Shown here: positions 1-8,805 of the stretch, one piece after another
How positions within the stretch are numbered: position 1 is the stretch's first letter
Layout of the letters: every line of letters begins with the position of its first letter
Assembly (NCBI GenBank): GCA_947449255.1
Contig: CANFQX010000006.1
Location: forward strand, 62,001 to 126,000
Length of the DNA stretch: 64,000 nt
Direction: 5' to 3'
Source: Pseudobdellovibrionaceae bacterium
GTDB lineage: Bacteria > Bdellovibrionota > Bdellovibrionia > Bdellovibrionales > Bdellovibrionaceae
Notes under the pieces: generated by a model
What the model saw: the letters and a program-made list of their open reading frames with translations, nothing else
What the model was told of the DNA's origin: nothing
Database searches by the model: none
Position numbers and translations under genes: made by a program

Positions 1-325
1 CATACCGACCACTTTCGGCAGCATTGCAAAGGGAATAAGAATCTGAAAATACTTTTAAATCCTCAAAATCACTCACAGTCATACAATTCAACTCTGTTGA
101 GCTATTTTGCCCAGATATTCGAACGACAGTGGATGTTATCAAGTCAATGGAAAGAATCCCCATATTTGATGGAATCTCTAGGGCAATAAAGGGCTGAGTT
201 TGCGTAGTAGTAGCTTTCATATTTGCATCAGCACTTGTCGCCTGTGGGCTCAAGTTGCTCTGACTGCAGTTTTGAAAACCAACCACTAGTCCTGCTATAA
301 TTATAAAGACCCATTTCCTAGACAT
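1..325 (-). CDS. Putative lipoprotein, 3' end cut by window edge
   Basis: The reading frame opens at ATG 325 and stays open to position 1, so about 108 N-terminal residues are visible and the C-terminus is missing. The start MSRKWVFIIIAGLVVGFQNC is a short lipoprotein signal peptide whose lipobox ends FQNC, so the mature protein should begin at Cys20 and sit in a membrane facing the periplasm or outside. The following residues are Ser/Thr/Gln-rich, then a moderately hydrophobic stretch with several Cys. A GGGGGAA Shine-Dalgarno lies 6 nt before the ATG. I recognise no domain. The function is unknown; its lipoprotein nature is fairly sure. Confidence 0.7.
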   Translation of the reverse strand, partial: MSRKWVFIIIAGLVVGFQNCSQSNLSPQATSADANMKATTTQTQPFIALEIPSNMGILSIDLITSTVVRISGQNSSTELNCMTVSDFEDLKVFSDSYSLCNAAESGRY

Positions 326-511
326 AAAGTTCCCCCAAATCCAGAATAACTCAATACATAAGGAAATTCAGAATTTCGTCTTGTTTGTCTCAATTTAAGA
401 CATGAAGTCAGGAAATTGTTCCAAAATGAAACGATCCAAAAACACTCTTAGGAAATGAAATTTCAAAATATGAATAAATAGATGGTGTATTGATGGAGTT
501 TAAAAAAAGGC

Positions 512-546
512 AAAAAAAAAGGGAGCCAAATAGCTCCCTTTTTTTT
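512..546 (-). terminator. Rho-independent terminator after rplM-rpsI (bidirectional form)
   Basis: The arms GGGAGC / GCTCCC (521-538) enclose a CAAATA loop. They are followed by a T-run on the plus strand and by a run of nine Ts on the minus strand. It lies 70 nt beyond the rpsI stop, so it most likely ends the ribosomal-protein transcript. Confidence 0.85.
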
Positions 547-615
547 GCAATATAGAAAACATTTTTCCATACAGGTAAAGCTGAAGTAAATCCAACTTTG
601 CCTGAAATATGAAAA

Positions 616-1014
616 TTAGCGTTTTGAGTATTGGAATCTGCGACGTGCTCCTGCTCGACCGTATTTTTTACGCTCGACCATACGTGGATCACGAGTGATA
701 AATCCTGCTTTCTTAAGAGTTCCTTTGAACTCTGCATTGAAAGCGATCAAAGCGCGAGTGATACCCAAACGGATTGCACCGGCTTGACCAGACTCACCGC
801 CACCTGCAACAGTGATTTTCGCATCAAACTTACCGATTTGGTTTAACAAATCAAGAGGTTGAACGATCACCATGCGAGACTGCATGCGAGTCAAGTAATC
901 TTCAGCTTTTTTGCCGTTGATTGTGATAGTACCTTTACCAGGTTTCAAGAAAACACGTGCTGATGACGTTTTTCTTCTTCCAGTAGCATAAAAGAATTTT
1001 TCAGTTGCTGCCAT
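616..1014 (-). CDS. rpsI: 30S ribosomal protein S9
   Basis: Small-subunit ribosomal protein whose C-terminal tail reaches the P-site tRNA. The 132-aa length is normal. Family marks are [16 protein letters not shown] at the N-terminus, [15 protein letters not shown] in the middle, and the basic end RRRFQYSKR with the conserved SKR terminus. It follows rplM by 15 nt, the usual rplM-rpsI operon order, and precedes a clear terminator. Confidence 0.98.
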   Translation of the reverse strand: MAATEKFFYATGRRKTSSARVFLKPGKGTITINGKKAEDYLTRMQSRMVIVQPLDLLNQIGKFDAKITVAGGGESGQAGAIRLGITRALIAFNAEFKGTLKKAGFITRDPRMVERKKYGRAGARRRFQYSKR

Positions 1015-1029
1015 AGTCTACCTCTCCAA

Positions 1030-1470
1030 TTACTTTTTAGTTGGGAGCGTGAATAGTTCAGGCTTTTGAGCAGCATGAGGATGCTCAGCACCAGGATATG
1101 TCTTCATTTTCATAATGACATGACGAGAAAGCTTATTTGTTGGAAGCATTCCACGCACAGCTTCGTGAATGATGAAAGTTGAATCTTTCTCTTTCGCTTG
1201 TGCTGCTGTCATTTCTTTCATTGAACCAAAGAAACGAGAATGACGATAATACTTTTTGTCTTCCCACTTAGTTCCTGAAAGTTCCATCTTATCCGTATTG
1301 ATAAGGATGACAAAATCACCAGTATCAACATGAGGAGTATAGATAGCTTTGTTTTTTCCACGTAGGATAGTTGCTACTTGAGTAGCTATCCGACCAACCT
1401 TTTGGTTAGCGGCATCAACGATCCACCATTTTCTTTCAACTTCTTCTGCTTTTGCATTGAAAGTTTGCAT
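1030..1470 (-). CDS. rplM: 50S ribosomal protein L13
   Basis: Early-assembling large-subunit protein, 146 aa, normal length. Recognisable segments are WWIVDAANQKVGRIATQVA, GDFVILINTDK (around residues 50-62), YRHSRFFGS and AVRGMLPTNKLSR. First gene of the L13-S9 operon. The leader from 1471 to 1583 separates it from truA on the same strand and should hold the operon promoter, although I saw no clean -35/-10 pair. A GGAG lies upstream of the ATG. Confidence 0.98.
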   Translation of the reverse strand: MQTFNAKAEEVERKWWIVDAANQKVGRIATQVATILRGKNKAIYTPHVDTGDFVILINTDKMELSGTKWEDKKYYRHSRFFGSMKEMTAAQAKEKDSTFIIHEAVRGMLPTNKLSRHVIMKMKTYPGAEHPHAAQKPELFTLPTKK

Positions 1471-1583
1471 TTGTAGAGTCTCCAGTTTGATTTTGAACGC
1501 ATGGTTTTACCGTCCGTGCATTCGGCAAAAAATATGTTTGAGTTTACAACGGGCTCTTACACTGTTTTGCGGGAATGGATGTT

Positions 1584-2396
1584 TTAAAGTTCTAGGCACC
1601 TATTGTCAAGGTCCTCAGGATAATAAACCTTCATCAAATATAAACCCTGAGCTGGGGCCGGTGGCCCGGCCTTCATTCTGTCTTGCGCTAAGATGATTTT
1701 TTTCATCTCATCTGGAGCTTGATTCTTTCTCTCAAGCAGCAGAGAAGTTCCCACAATATTGCGAACCATCTGCTTCAAAAAACCACTCCCGGTCACCGTA
1801 AACTGCAAAACACCCGGGCGGCGCCAACACCACTGAGCCTGATAGATCTCTCGAAGGGTATCTTTGACCTGAGTTCCAACCGACTGAAAACTCTTAAAGT
1901 CTTGATTTCCCAATAGAAATCTTGAACTAGCCTGCAGATGTTCTAGATCAATAGGCAGCCTCGCCCAATCGGCATAACGATTTAGATGGGCACTGGGTCT
2001 TTGGCGGTTCAAAATTAGATACCGATAGGTTTTATGGGTCGCCGACAAGGTGGCATGAAAATCTGGCGGCGCCAGCCAGGCCTTTTTGATGACTATACCA
2101 CTTGGTAAATTGGTGTTTAAAGCCCAGCAAAAGTCCCATTTTTTTTTGGGATCTATCTTGCGTTGCGTAGTAAAATGACAAACTTGGTTTAAAGCATGGA
2201 CGCCCGCATCAGTCCGTCCTGAGGCAAATAAAGAAATTTTTTCATCAAAAACTTTACTAAGGGACTTTTCAATGACTTGCGCGACCGAGACTTGATCCTC
2301 GGGTTTTTGTTTTTGCCAGCCGCAATACCCAGTTCCGTCATAAGAGACTGTAAAACGAATTTTAGTAAGGTCCTGCTTGGATTCTTCTGTTTTCAT
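1584..2396 (-). CDS. truA: tRNA pseudouridine(38-40) synthase TruA
   Basis: Converts uridines 38-40 in the tRNA anticodon stem-loop to pseudouridine. The 270-aa protein begins RFTVSYDGTGYCGWQKQ, the usual TruA opening. It carries the catalytic-Asp motif ASGRTDAGVHALNQ near residues 59-72, and the C-terminal FTVTGSGFLKQMVRNIVG segment. It is on the same strand as the L13-S9 operon but separated by 113 nt, so it may be transcribed independently. Confidence 0.96.
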   Translation of the reverse strand: MKTEESKQDLTKIRFTVSYDGTGYCGWQKQKPEDQVSVAQVIEKSLSKVFDEKISLFASGRTDAGVHALNQVCHFTTQRKIDPKKKWDFCWALNTNLPSGIVIKKAWLAPPDFHATLSATHKTYRYLILNRQRPSAHLNRYADWARLPIDLEHLQASSRFLLGNQDFKSFQSVGTQVKDTLREIYQAQWCWRRPGVLQFTVTGSGFLKQMVRNIVGTSLLLERKNQAPDEMKKIILAQDRMKAGPPAPAQGLYLMKVYYPEDLDNRCLEL

Positions 2397-2448
2397 GATC
2401 TTTCCAATAGCATAAAAAATTTGAAATAATTAAAACAAATGAACCTTA

Positions 2449-3477
2449 TCAGAAATAATCAACACTTATGCCAGCAGAAATAATATTTGAGCTAAAATCA
2501 AGATCCGCATTGAAATTCTTTAAAACACGGTATTCACCTGTGACCCAAAGATTTGAGATGCCGTATTCCTTCTTTAAAACAAAGGCCGTGTCCTTGTCGA
2601 GAGCCGTAATATTAAACATCACTCCACCAGCGCCATAGGCTCCTGGAACGCCAATTCCATGGGGCGTTGAATTGTCATCACGAATCTCAAAGACGGGAAT
2701 GTAAGCCCCACCACCCGCTATATACGGCGCTACCCACTGATGAGTAGTCAAATCCAATCTATAGAGACCTCCCGCCGTCAATGGAACCGCTAAAAAAGTA
2801 TAACTTTCCTTAGCAACCTGCCCATTAATAGTGCAACCGGTATCACAGGCAAAGCGCCCATTTCCGTGAGAGATTAAAAAACCTATGCCTAATTGGATGC
2901 CCAGCCGACCAAAAGATGTAAAGGGCTGCCATTCATAATCAAACATAAAATAAGGAACTGGCGAGCCCTGATACATTGTTTCAAAAGTAGTCTGCCCATC
3001 CTTCGCCAATATTTTCGGCGCATCCATACTCCCAAGGCGAAAAACGCCCGTCTTATTATTATGCCCAACTTGGTCGACATCAGTCTTATATATATACGAG
3101 CCATCTTTTTCTATTCTTATAAGTCCCTTTGCAGCAAGGGGATGTTCAATATATTTTGTTCCTTTTTTTGAATTGTAGACTGGGCTTTCAATTTGAACTG
3201 TCGATTCAATTGGTTGTTCGTCCGCCGTTTCGATCTTAGATTTCTCTATCGGCATTTCGCCGTTGCCTAGCTTCTCAGCTTGGGAGTCCTTCACTTCAGA
3301 CTCAAGGTCTACAGTCGGCCGACTGCCACTTTCGAATTCACTTTCTTCTTGGGTGTAAGGTGGTTCTTGGGGACCTTTATCCTCTTGCTGAGCTAAAACA
3401 AATTGAGAAATCGTTAAAGTGAATAGAATTATGAAAATAACAAAAGTTGATTTCTGAGCCCTTTGATTATGCGTCAC
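2449..3477 (-). CDS. Secreted protein with predicted C-terminal beta-barrel
   Basis: The 342-aa product starts at GTG 3477, preceded by GAGG at 6 nt spacing. A signal peptide (residues ~10-29, ending FVLAQQ) is followed by a long Glu/Ser/Pro-rich acidic stretch to about residue 110. The remainder is rich in alternating aromatic/hydrophobic strands and Gly (YTFLAVPLTAGGLYRL, YIAGGGAYIPVFE) and ends in aromatic F (GISVDYF), as outer-membrane barrels often do. The start overlaps the end of the upstream CFI-box gene by 11 nt, so the two are probably co-expressed at the cell surface. No named family recognised. Confidence 0.75.
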   Translation of the reverse strand: MTHNQRAQKSTFVIFIILFTLTISQFVLAQQEDKGPQEPPYTQEESEFESGSRPTVDLESEVKDSQAEKLGNGEMPIEKSKIETADEQPIESTVQIESPVYNSKKGTKYIEHPLAAKGLIRIEKDGSYIYKTDVDQVGHNNKTGVFRLGSMDAPKILAKDGQTTFETMYQGSPVPYFMFDYEWQPFTSFGRLGIQLGIGFLISHGNGRFACDTGCTINGQVAKESYTFLAVPLTAGGLYRLDLTTHQWVAPYIAGGGAYIPVFEIRDDNSTPHGIGVPGAYGAGGVMFNITALDKDTAFVLKKEYGISNLWVTGEYRVLKNFNADLDFSSNIISAGISVDYF

Positions 3478-4897
3478 TGCTCGCCTCTCGTTTTTTTCTC
3501 TGCTTCAAAAGTTGTCTAAATAGTGAATTGACCAGCAAGAATATCATCGAGACTCCAAAAATCACGACAGAAAGCATTGCCAAGGCCTGCAAAAAACCAT
3601 GATGAGTGGACATTTTTGCAAAATAGAGAACAGGCCATAAAGCACTTCTGACTATCGCTCTGATGCTTTCATTTCTAGAAATCATGGTGGCAAATTTTGG
3701 ACTGTATTTATAATAGAATTTTACAGCCTGCCTGCCCCAGGAAAATGGCAGTAAGAACTGGTTTCTAAACTCACGAAGAGACTGCACTTCTGGAGCCATT
3801 TCGCTCCCAAAGGCTGCTGTGGCGATAAAGCAATGTTTGTCATCTAACAAGCCCACCACTGGCTCTGGTGTTGCACATAGGGTTGAGGCTGCGACTGAAC
3901 TGGGTGTAAAGTAATTTATTAATCCCGTCACATCTTGGGTCGCCATTTTTAAGCAATATCTTGAACCATTGACCAAACCATCAATCCGACTGTCTGCCAC
4001 CGGTGGCGTTGCTGAAACATCAACACCCAATTCAAATCTATCTGACCCATTCGTAATTCTTGCTAATGTTGCTGCATCTGGATCTGCAGTGGCCTTGTCA
4101 GCATCAGTCTGCAACTCATAGAAAAAAATAAGATTTTTATAAAGCACGGCTGAATTGTTCGTCGCAGGAAAGGAGGACGATACGGCGAGGTCACCTGCAT
4201 AGATTTTCTGATCCCCGGCATTGGCGACAAAATGACAAAACCCAACTTTTGCCGTATTTAAGTCATCGGCTGGGCAATCAATATAATTCCAGCCGATCAC
4301 CCCTGCTGCCGTGGTGTCTGCATACCGAGTGGCAATTTTTACAGCTGTTGAAACTTCGCCGCCCGTTCCGCCTGTTGTTCCACCCGCTGATGAAGTCACA
4401 GAAATATACAAATCCAGATCAATATCTTTTTTGCAGGCACTGTCCGAATTGACTGGAGCTTTGCCACAAATATCAGCCCAGTTCGCATTCAGCGTAAAAC
4501 TGCTTGTTCCTGAAGTCCAAGAGACCGTACCCACTGAAAGACCTGTGGCATTGGTGATATGTGCCTCTGGTGCAGTCAATATGGGAACTGACGAAGTGAA
4601 CACAATACTTAAGTTTGTCGTTGAATTGATGTTGTTTGGACTGCAGGGAAACAGTCCCGTGGTCGTTCCAGCTATAATCTCACCCGTACAACTATTGCAA
4701 GAGACATCATTGGATGAGCAAGTTCCGGCAAAACTTCCATAGATGATCGGCGCTGCTGGATTACTCAAGTCAACTGCCGACGAACCCGATGATTGACTGT
4801 AAGTCAAAGTTGCAAATACTGAAGGCGATAAAAGAAAAATCAATGAAGAAAAGAAAAGTCCCAACATATTTCCTATCGGACCATTAGTCGGGGACAT
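3467..4897 (-). CDS. CFI-box C-terminal domain protein, secreted and membrane-anchored
   Basis: About 476 aa. The N-terminus is a signal peptide (LGLFFSSLIFLLSPSVFA). The middle is a long Ser/Thr/Gly-rich region with paired Cys, suggesting an extracytoplasmic disulfide-stabilised domain. Near residue 355 comes CFIATAAFGS, followed by a helical LREFRNQFLLPFSWGRQAV segment. This matches the C-terminal architecture I know as the CFI-box-CTERM type. The end has a strong membrane segment (FLQALAMLSVVIFGVSMIFLLVNSLF) and a basic tail. ATG 4897 was chosen over TTG 4903; ATG 4864 is also possible. The biochemical role of the box is unknown to me. Confidence 0.75.
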   Translation of the reverse strand: MSPTNGPIGNMLGLFFSSLIFLLSPSVFATLTYSQSSGSSAVDLSNPAAPIIYGSFAGTCSSNDVSCNSCTGEIIAGTTTGLFPCSPNNINSTTNLSIVFTSSVPILTAPEAHITNATGLSVGTVSWTSGTSSFTLNANWADICGKAPVNSDSACKKDIDLDLYISVTSSAGGTTGGTGGEVSTAVKIATRYADTTAAGVIGWNYIDCPADDLNTAKVGFCHFVANAGDQKIYAGDLAVSSSFPATNNSAVLYKNLIFFYELQTDADKATADPDAATLARITNGSDRFELGVDVSATPPVADSRIDGLVNGSRYCLKMATQDVTGLINYFTPSSVAASTLCATPEPVVGLLDDKHCFIATAAFGSEMAPEVQSLREFRNQFLLPFSWGRQAVKFYYKYSPKFATMISRNESIRAIVRSALWPVLYFAKMSTHHGFLQALAMLSVVIFGVSMIFLLVNSLFRQLLKQRKKREASSDA

Positions 4898-4901
4898 TGT
4901 C

Positions 4902-4949
4902 AAAAAAACCCAAGGGACTTAAAGCCAGCATAGACTTTAGTCAGTCCCA
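4902..4949 (-). terminator. Terminator-like hairpin after asd
   Basis: Reading on the minus strand, the arms GGGACT (4949-4944) and AGTCCC (4920-4915), with an inner CTAAAG/CTTTA pairing, are followed after TTGGG by seven Ts. It lies 14 nt beyond the asd stop. The T-run reaches almost to the start codon of the CFI-box gene, so it may be partial or act as an attenuator. Confidence 0.5.
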
Positions 4950-4962
4950 TTAGGGATTGAAA

Positions 4963-5982
4963 TTAAAATTTAAAAATTTTCTCGGCTATTTGTATTCCGT
5001 TAAGAGCAGCACCCTTTCGAATGTTATCTGACACCACCCACATCAACCATGTTTTTGGCTGTTCTGGGTCGCGATGAATTCGCCCCACGTACACGGGATC
5101 ATTTCCAGAAACATCACGAGCCAAGGGATAGATACTTTTCTGAGGTTCATCCTGAACAATGAGCCCACTAAAACTTTGCAAAGCATCAACGACTTGATCC
5201 CTGCTGGCTTCTTCCTTTAGAGTAACCCACACAGATTCACTGTGCGCATTCAATGCTGGAATTCGAACGGTAAATGCTGAAATTTTCAGATCAGATTGTC
5301 CCAAGATTTTACGAGTTTCAGTCATAATCTTGACTTCTTCACTGCAAAAACCCTCTTCATTGAACGAACCAATTTGCGGGATGCAATTAAACAATATTTG
5401 ATGAGGGAAAGTCTTTGGAGTGTGATTGATTGAGTCATCCTTTGTCTGAGCGGAAGTCTGAGAAATCAATTCATCATGCCCTTCTTTACCAGCACCACTG
5501 ACGGCTTGATAGGTGCTGACGCGAACATCCTCGATCCCAAATTTATCCATCAATGGCTTCAATGCGACAACCAACTGAATCGTAGAGCAATTTGGATTAG
5601 CAATTATTTGAGGCTTTGAATCACTATGAATTAAATGGCCGTTCACTTCTGGAACAATAAGAACTGTATTTGGATCCATTCTAAAGGCCGCTGAATTATC
5701 GACAGCAAAAGCACCTGATGCGACCGCCTTGGGTGCCCATTCCCTTGATATGTCATCTCCAGATGAAAAAAACACTAAATCAAGACCATCAAAGCAGTTT
5801 TCGCTTAAAACCTGCACTGGCCATAATTTACCCTGAAGCTCAATTTTTTTGCCTAAAGAATTCTCAGAAGCAAAGGGTCGAAGCTCCTCAATTGGAAACT
5901 CCCTCTCTGCGATGATATTCATAAAGGTCTGACCGACCATTCCTGTTGCGCCGACAACACCAACCTTCAGTTTTCTGGTCAT
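4963..5982 (-). CDS. asd: Aspartate-semialdehyde dehydrogenase
   Basis: Reduces aspartyl phosphate to aspartate semialdehyde with NADPH, the branch point to lysine/diaminopimelate, threonine and methionine. The 339-aa length is normal. Motifs are GATGMVGQTF (nucleotide binding), NPNCSTIQ (catalytic Cys), AVSGAGKEG, and RIPALNAHSESV (substrate Arg/His). The ATG at 5982 is preferred over longer in-frame starts: it has AAGG 9 nt upstream, begins directly before MTRKLKVGVVGATG, and lies 1 nt after the pssA stop. This implies translational coupling to pssA. Confidence 0.95.
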   Translation of the reverse strand: MTRKLKVGVVGATGMVGQTFMNIIAEREFPIEELRPFASENSLGKKIELQGKLWPVQVLSENCFDGLDLVFFSSGDDISREWAPKAVASGAFAVDNSAAFRMDPNTVLIVPEVNGHLIHSDSKPQIIANPNCSTIQLVVALKPLMDKFGIEDVRVSTYQAVSGAGKEGHDELISQTSAQTKDDSINHTPKTFPHQILFNCIPQIGSFNEEGFCSEEVKIMTETRKILGQSDLKISAFTVRIPALNAHSESVWVTLKEEASRDQVVDALQSFSGLIVQDEPQKSIYPLARDVSGNDPVYVGRIHRDPEQPKTWLMWVVSDNIRKGAALNGIQIAEKIFKF

Positions 5983-5983
5983 C

Positions 5984-6925
5984 TTATTGAACCTTTCCAC
6001 TTGAGCCATCTCCATGAGGCGACTTTTTTTCGGGTATTTCCTGCTCATTTTGATCGTCATCCTCTAGAACTAGATCACTTTCATGAACAGAAGCTGGAGC
6101 ATAGACACTCGGCTTTATTTTTCGAATGTTTTTACCAAGTTTAAATACACCAAAGATTGCACCCAACAGAGCATATCCCATGAACAAAACAAACAGCATG
6201 ACTTCTGGGCGCAGAGCTACAACAAAAATTACACCGACTCCAAAAATGAGATAACGAAATGGCACACGCTCTTTAAAATCTAAATCCTTGAAGCTCCGAA
6301 AGCGAAAGTTACTGACCATGACTAGCGCTAATAAAATGGTCATAATTAAAAGACCAAAACTCCCCGTCGCATCAAACTCCAAATCCTGAAATGCTAAAAC
6401 TGAGGAAGCCACTATACCTGCTGCCATTGGAATTGGCAGACCCTGAAAATAATTTTTTTCAACAACATTCGCTTGAACATTGAATCGCGCTAATCTTAAA
6501 GCACCACATGTGACATATAAAAAACAGGCTGCCCATCCTAGGCGCCCGAAAGGTTGCAAAGCCCAAAGAAACAGCAATACTCCCGGCGCCATGCCAAAGC
6601 TAACCAGATCACAAAGTGAATCGTATTCTGCCCCAAATTTACTAGTTGAACGAGTTAAACGGGCCAATCGACCATCGAGCTGATCAAAAACGGCTGCCAC
6701 AACAATTGCTATTGCAGCGTACAAATAATTTCCCTTGATGGACTGAATGACCGCATAAAATCCCGAAAATAAATTCCCGGTGGTCATCAGATTAGGAAGT
6801 ATATAGATATACATTGAAAGGCGCTGAGCCCTTGCATCCTCTGAATCTAAATGATCCTGTGATGTCGAATGTGATATTGATGACGAATTAGCGCTGGTTT
6901 TTGTATGACTGACTTCTGTTCCCAT
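5984..6925 (-). CDS. pssA: CDP-diacylglycerol-serine O-phosphatidyltransferase
   Basis: Makes phosphatidylserine from CDP-diacylglycerol and serine, the route to phosphatidylethanolamine, at the inner membrane. The CDP-alcohol phosphatidyltransferase signature is complete: DQLDGRLARL, then KFGAEYDSLCD with the paired Asp residues (around 84-108). Several hydrophobic membrane segments follow. It is 313 aa, longer than usual because of a Ser/Thr-rich N-terminal and an acidic, hydrophilic C-terminal extension. It lies 9 nt downstream of the lipid-kinase-like gene, a sensible phospholipid pairing. Confidence 0.93.
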   Translation of the reverse strand: MGTEVSHTKTSANSSSISHSTSQDHLDSEDARAQRLSMYIYILPNLMTTGNLFSGFYAVIQSIKGNYLYAAIAIVVAAVFDQLDGRLARLTRSTSKFGAEYDSLCDLVSFGMAPGVLLFLWALQPFGRLGWAACFLYVTCGALRLARFNVQANVVEKNYFQGLPIPMAAGIVASSVLAFQDLEFDATGSFGLLIMTILLALVMVSNFRFRSFKDLDFKERVPFRYLIFGVGVIFVVALRPEVMLFVLFMGYALLGAIFGVFKLGKNIRKIKPSVYAPASVHESDLVLEDDDQNEQEIPEKKSPHGDGSSGKVQ

Positions 6926-6934
6926 GAACCAAAT

Positions 6935-7573
6935 CTAGCCGACAATAGCAAAAATTCCAAAGAAATAAAAAAGGATCGAAAGACCCACTGCACTCAAGAC
7001 AGGAAGTGTTAAGTTATCATCAAGCTTACCGATGGGGATCAATTCTGAACAGGCCCCAACCAATCCGGCTAACAAACTGACAACGATCAACCGCCCTGTC
7101 ATCGAACTAAAAAATAAAAAGTAAAAAAATGTAATCCCTACGCAGACAAAAAATGCAGCAATAAAACCTTGAATAGATTTTTGTCCAAAAATCTTATCTT
7201 TGCCATATTTTATACCCACTAAACTTGCGATTGGGTCAGCAAAAGCTAGGAATAAAAGTGTCAATGAAACAATCGGGCGAGGAAATATGATATCGATCAG
7301 CAACACGCCAGTTAACAGATATGTTGTTCCGGCCAATCGCCTCACTTCATTTTGGCGCATAATTGATTTGAATGCATGAATTGCCCACTCATTAATTGCT
7401 GCACTCCTCTGCCGCAAAAAATCAAAAGGAACAAAAAGCACCCACCCAATACCCAGCAAGGATATTGCGACAAGTTCTGATAGATAAATATGCGCAAAAA
7501 ACATAGTTAGGACACCTAACATATGCCATATCTTTCTTGCATAATGAATTTCAGATCGTTTTTTTAATTCCAC
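6935..7573 (-). CDS. Diacylglycerol/polyprenol kinase family membrane protein
   Basis: The 212-aa polytopic protein opens with ARKIWHMLGV, typical of the SEC59 / diacylglycerol-polyprenol kinase family, and carries FADPIASLVGIKYGK around residues 111-125 and GLVGACSELIP near 172. Members use CTP or ATP to phosphorylate a lipid alcohol. The exact substrate cannot be read from sequence. About six hydrophobic segments are visible. The start is GTG 7573 with a distant AAAGG. First gene of a probable run with pssA and asd. Confidence 0.8.
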   Translation of the reverse strand: MELKKRSEIHYARKIWHMLGVLTMFFAHIYLSELVAISLLGIGWVLFVPFDFLRQRSAAINEWAIHAFKSIMRQNEVRRLAGTTYLLTGVLLIDIIFPRPIVSLTLLFLAFADPIASLVGIKYGKDKIFGQKSIQGFIAAFFVCVGITFFYFLFFSSMTGRLIVVSLLAGLVGACSELIPIGKLDDNLTLPVLSAVGLSILFYFFGIFAIVG

Positions 7574-7702
7574 GCTTTATGTAAGCCTTTCAAGTAGGAA
7601 GTTACATTAAAGTCATGAGGGGGTTAAGATCAATTTAATTGGCTCAATCTGGCTTCATGCATTAAGTTAAGCTACACAGACAATGAGGATGGGGCATATA
7701 AA

Positions 7703-7737
7703 TAAAAAACGAGCACTCATACTAATTATGAGGGCTC
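7703..7737 (-). terminator. Rho-independent terminator downstream of the 7756-8283 gene
   Basis: On the minus strand the arms GAGC.CTCATA / TATGAG.GCTC (7711-7737, one mismatch) are followed by TTTTTTATTTAT. It lies 19 nt past the stop of the preceding gene, so it should end the TolQ/ExbD-side transcript. Confidence 0.75.
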
Positions 7738-7755
7738 CTAGCTAATCCCAAATTA

Positions 7756-8283
7756 TTATAAAGTCTCTTTGGAAGAATGGACCTGCAGTGTCTCCTGGCT
7801 TTTTTTGCCGGAAAAATCACGGAATTGAACGGTTATTTTATTCTCGCCTTCTTGAAGCTGAATAAGGTCTGTTTGATATCGATCTGCTCCATTTAAAAAT
7901 ACTGATGCTGTGTATCCGTTGGTCGTATTGGTAATTTCCAATTCAGAGAGGTTAAAGTTTTTTACGCAGCTTTTTCCCTGCATCTGAAAAAGATTACCTT
8001 TTACAACAATATTTTGTTTATTTTTATCTGAGCAATGTAAATCTAAATGCGCGGCATGATCTATTGTGGATAGAGTATGGATAGGTATGTCACTTGAAAT
8101 GCTCGCCGGCATCCGCAAATCTCTTGCCACATCTGGCTTCTGAGAATCTGATGATAACTCCGCAATAGTTGATTCTTCATAATCTTCTGAAATTAGATCA
8201 CGAAAGGTCTGGGCACCCAAAAGTGCAACCACAACCAGCGTAATAGCTATAAAATGAGTGTCAGAAAATTGCCGATTAATCAT
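7756..8283 (-). CDS. Single-pass membrane protein of unknown function
   Basis: About 175 aa from ATG 8283 (an upstream in-frame TTG at 8301 is less likely). One N-terminal signal anchor (FIAITLVVVALLGAQTF) is followed by a Ser/Asp-rich linker and a periplasmic domain of about 100 residues. That domain ends in an Ig-like strand pattern (GENKITVQFRDFSGKKSQETLQV) reminiscent of all-beta adhesion or carbohydrate-binding modules. Two Cys (LHCSD and KSCVKN) could pair. It lies 115 nt downstream of exbD on the same strand and before a terminator. Function unknown. Confidence 0.7.
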   Translation of the reverse strand: MINRQFSDTHFIAITLVVVALLGAQTFRDLISEDYEESTIAELSSDSQKPDVARDLRMPASISSDIPIHTLSTIDHAAHLDLHCSDKNKQNIVVKGNLFQMQGKSCVKNFNLSELEITNTTNGYTASVFLNGADRYQTDLIQLQEGENKITVQFRDFSGKKSQETLQVHSSKETL

Positions 8284-8398
8284 TACGCTTCTTTTCGGCA
8301 ATTTAATCCAGGACTTTAGCAGGAAATTGGCTACACTAACCAGTTCTCAAATTGAGATTAAGAACTAAAAATTTTCCAGATAGTATTATTTTTAGAAA

Positions 8399-8803
8399 TC
8401 ATTTTTTATCAATACTGATTGCAAATTTCTTTACACCAGCAGTTTTGACGATGTCTAAGACTTCGACAACTTTTCCATGAGGCACATCTTTATCGGCTGA
8501 AATAATAGCCTGAATTTCTGCATTTTTTGCAACTTCATCCATTGCACGTTGCTTAACAAGCCCTTCACTCACAAAAGTCCCGTTTAAATTAATTCGACCA
8601 TCCGCAGTAAGAGTGATGTTGAGCTTACTTGGAGCAGTTTTGTCCCCACTAGCAGCTTTGGGCAAATTTACATTAATAGTTGGCTTGAGAAACATTGGTG
8701 CCGTCACCATAAAAATAATAAGGACCACCAAAATAATATCCACGAGGGGAACTACATTGATATCAGAAATAGCTTCATTGTCCTGCCCAGATTTCATTGC
8801 CAT
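8399..8803 (-). CDS. ExbD/TolR family proton-channel partner
   Basis: The 134-aa protein has one N-terminal membrane helix (INVVPLVDIILVVLIIFMV) with the essential Asp in VPLVDI and a periplasmic domain (LNITLTADGRINLNG, IISADKDVPHGKVVEVLD). ExbD/TolR works with ExbB/TolQ to turn proton motive force into mechanical work on TonB or TolA. It follows its TolQ-type partner by 2 nt. No TolA, TolB or Pal is adjacent, so Tol versus Exb assignment is left open. Confidence 0.92.
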   Translation of the reverse strand: MAMKSGQDNEAISDINVVPLVDIILVVLIIFMVTAPMFLKPTINVNLPKAASGDKTAPSKLNITLTADGRINLNGTFVSEGLVKQRAMDEVAKNAEIQAIISADKDVPHGKVVEVLDIVKTAGVKKFAISIDKK

Positions 8804-8805
8804 TT

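Noticed and set aside
408-737. Open frame on the minus strand, 109 codons
   Set aside because: It runs through the rpsI terminator and antiframe of rpsI, has no domain or Shine-Dalgarno, and is contradicted by the certain S9 gene.
4311-4742. Open frame of 143 codons on the plus strand
   Set aside because: It lies wholly antisense to the CFI-box gene, is Pro/Val-rich as expected for a shadow frame, and has no start signal.
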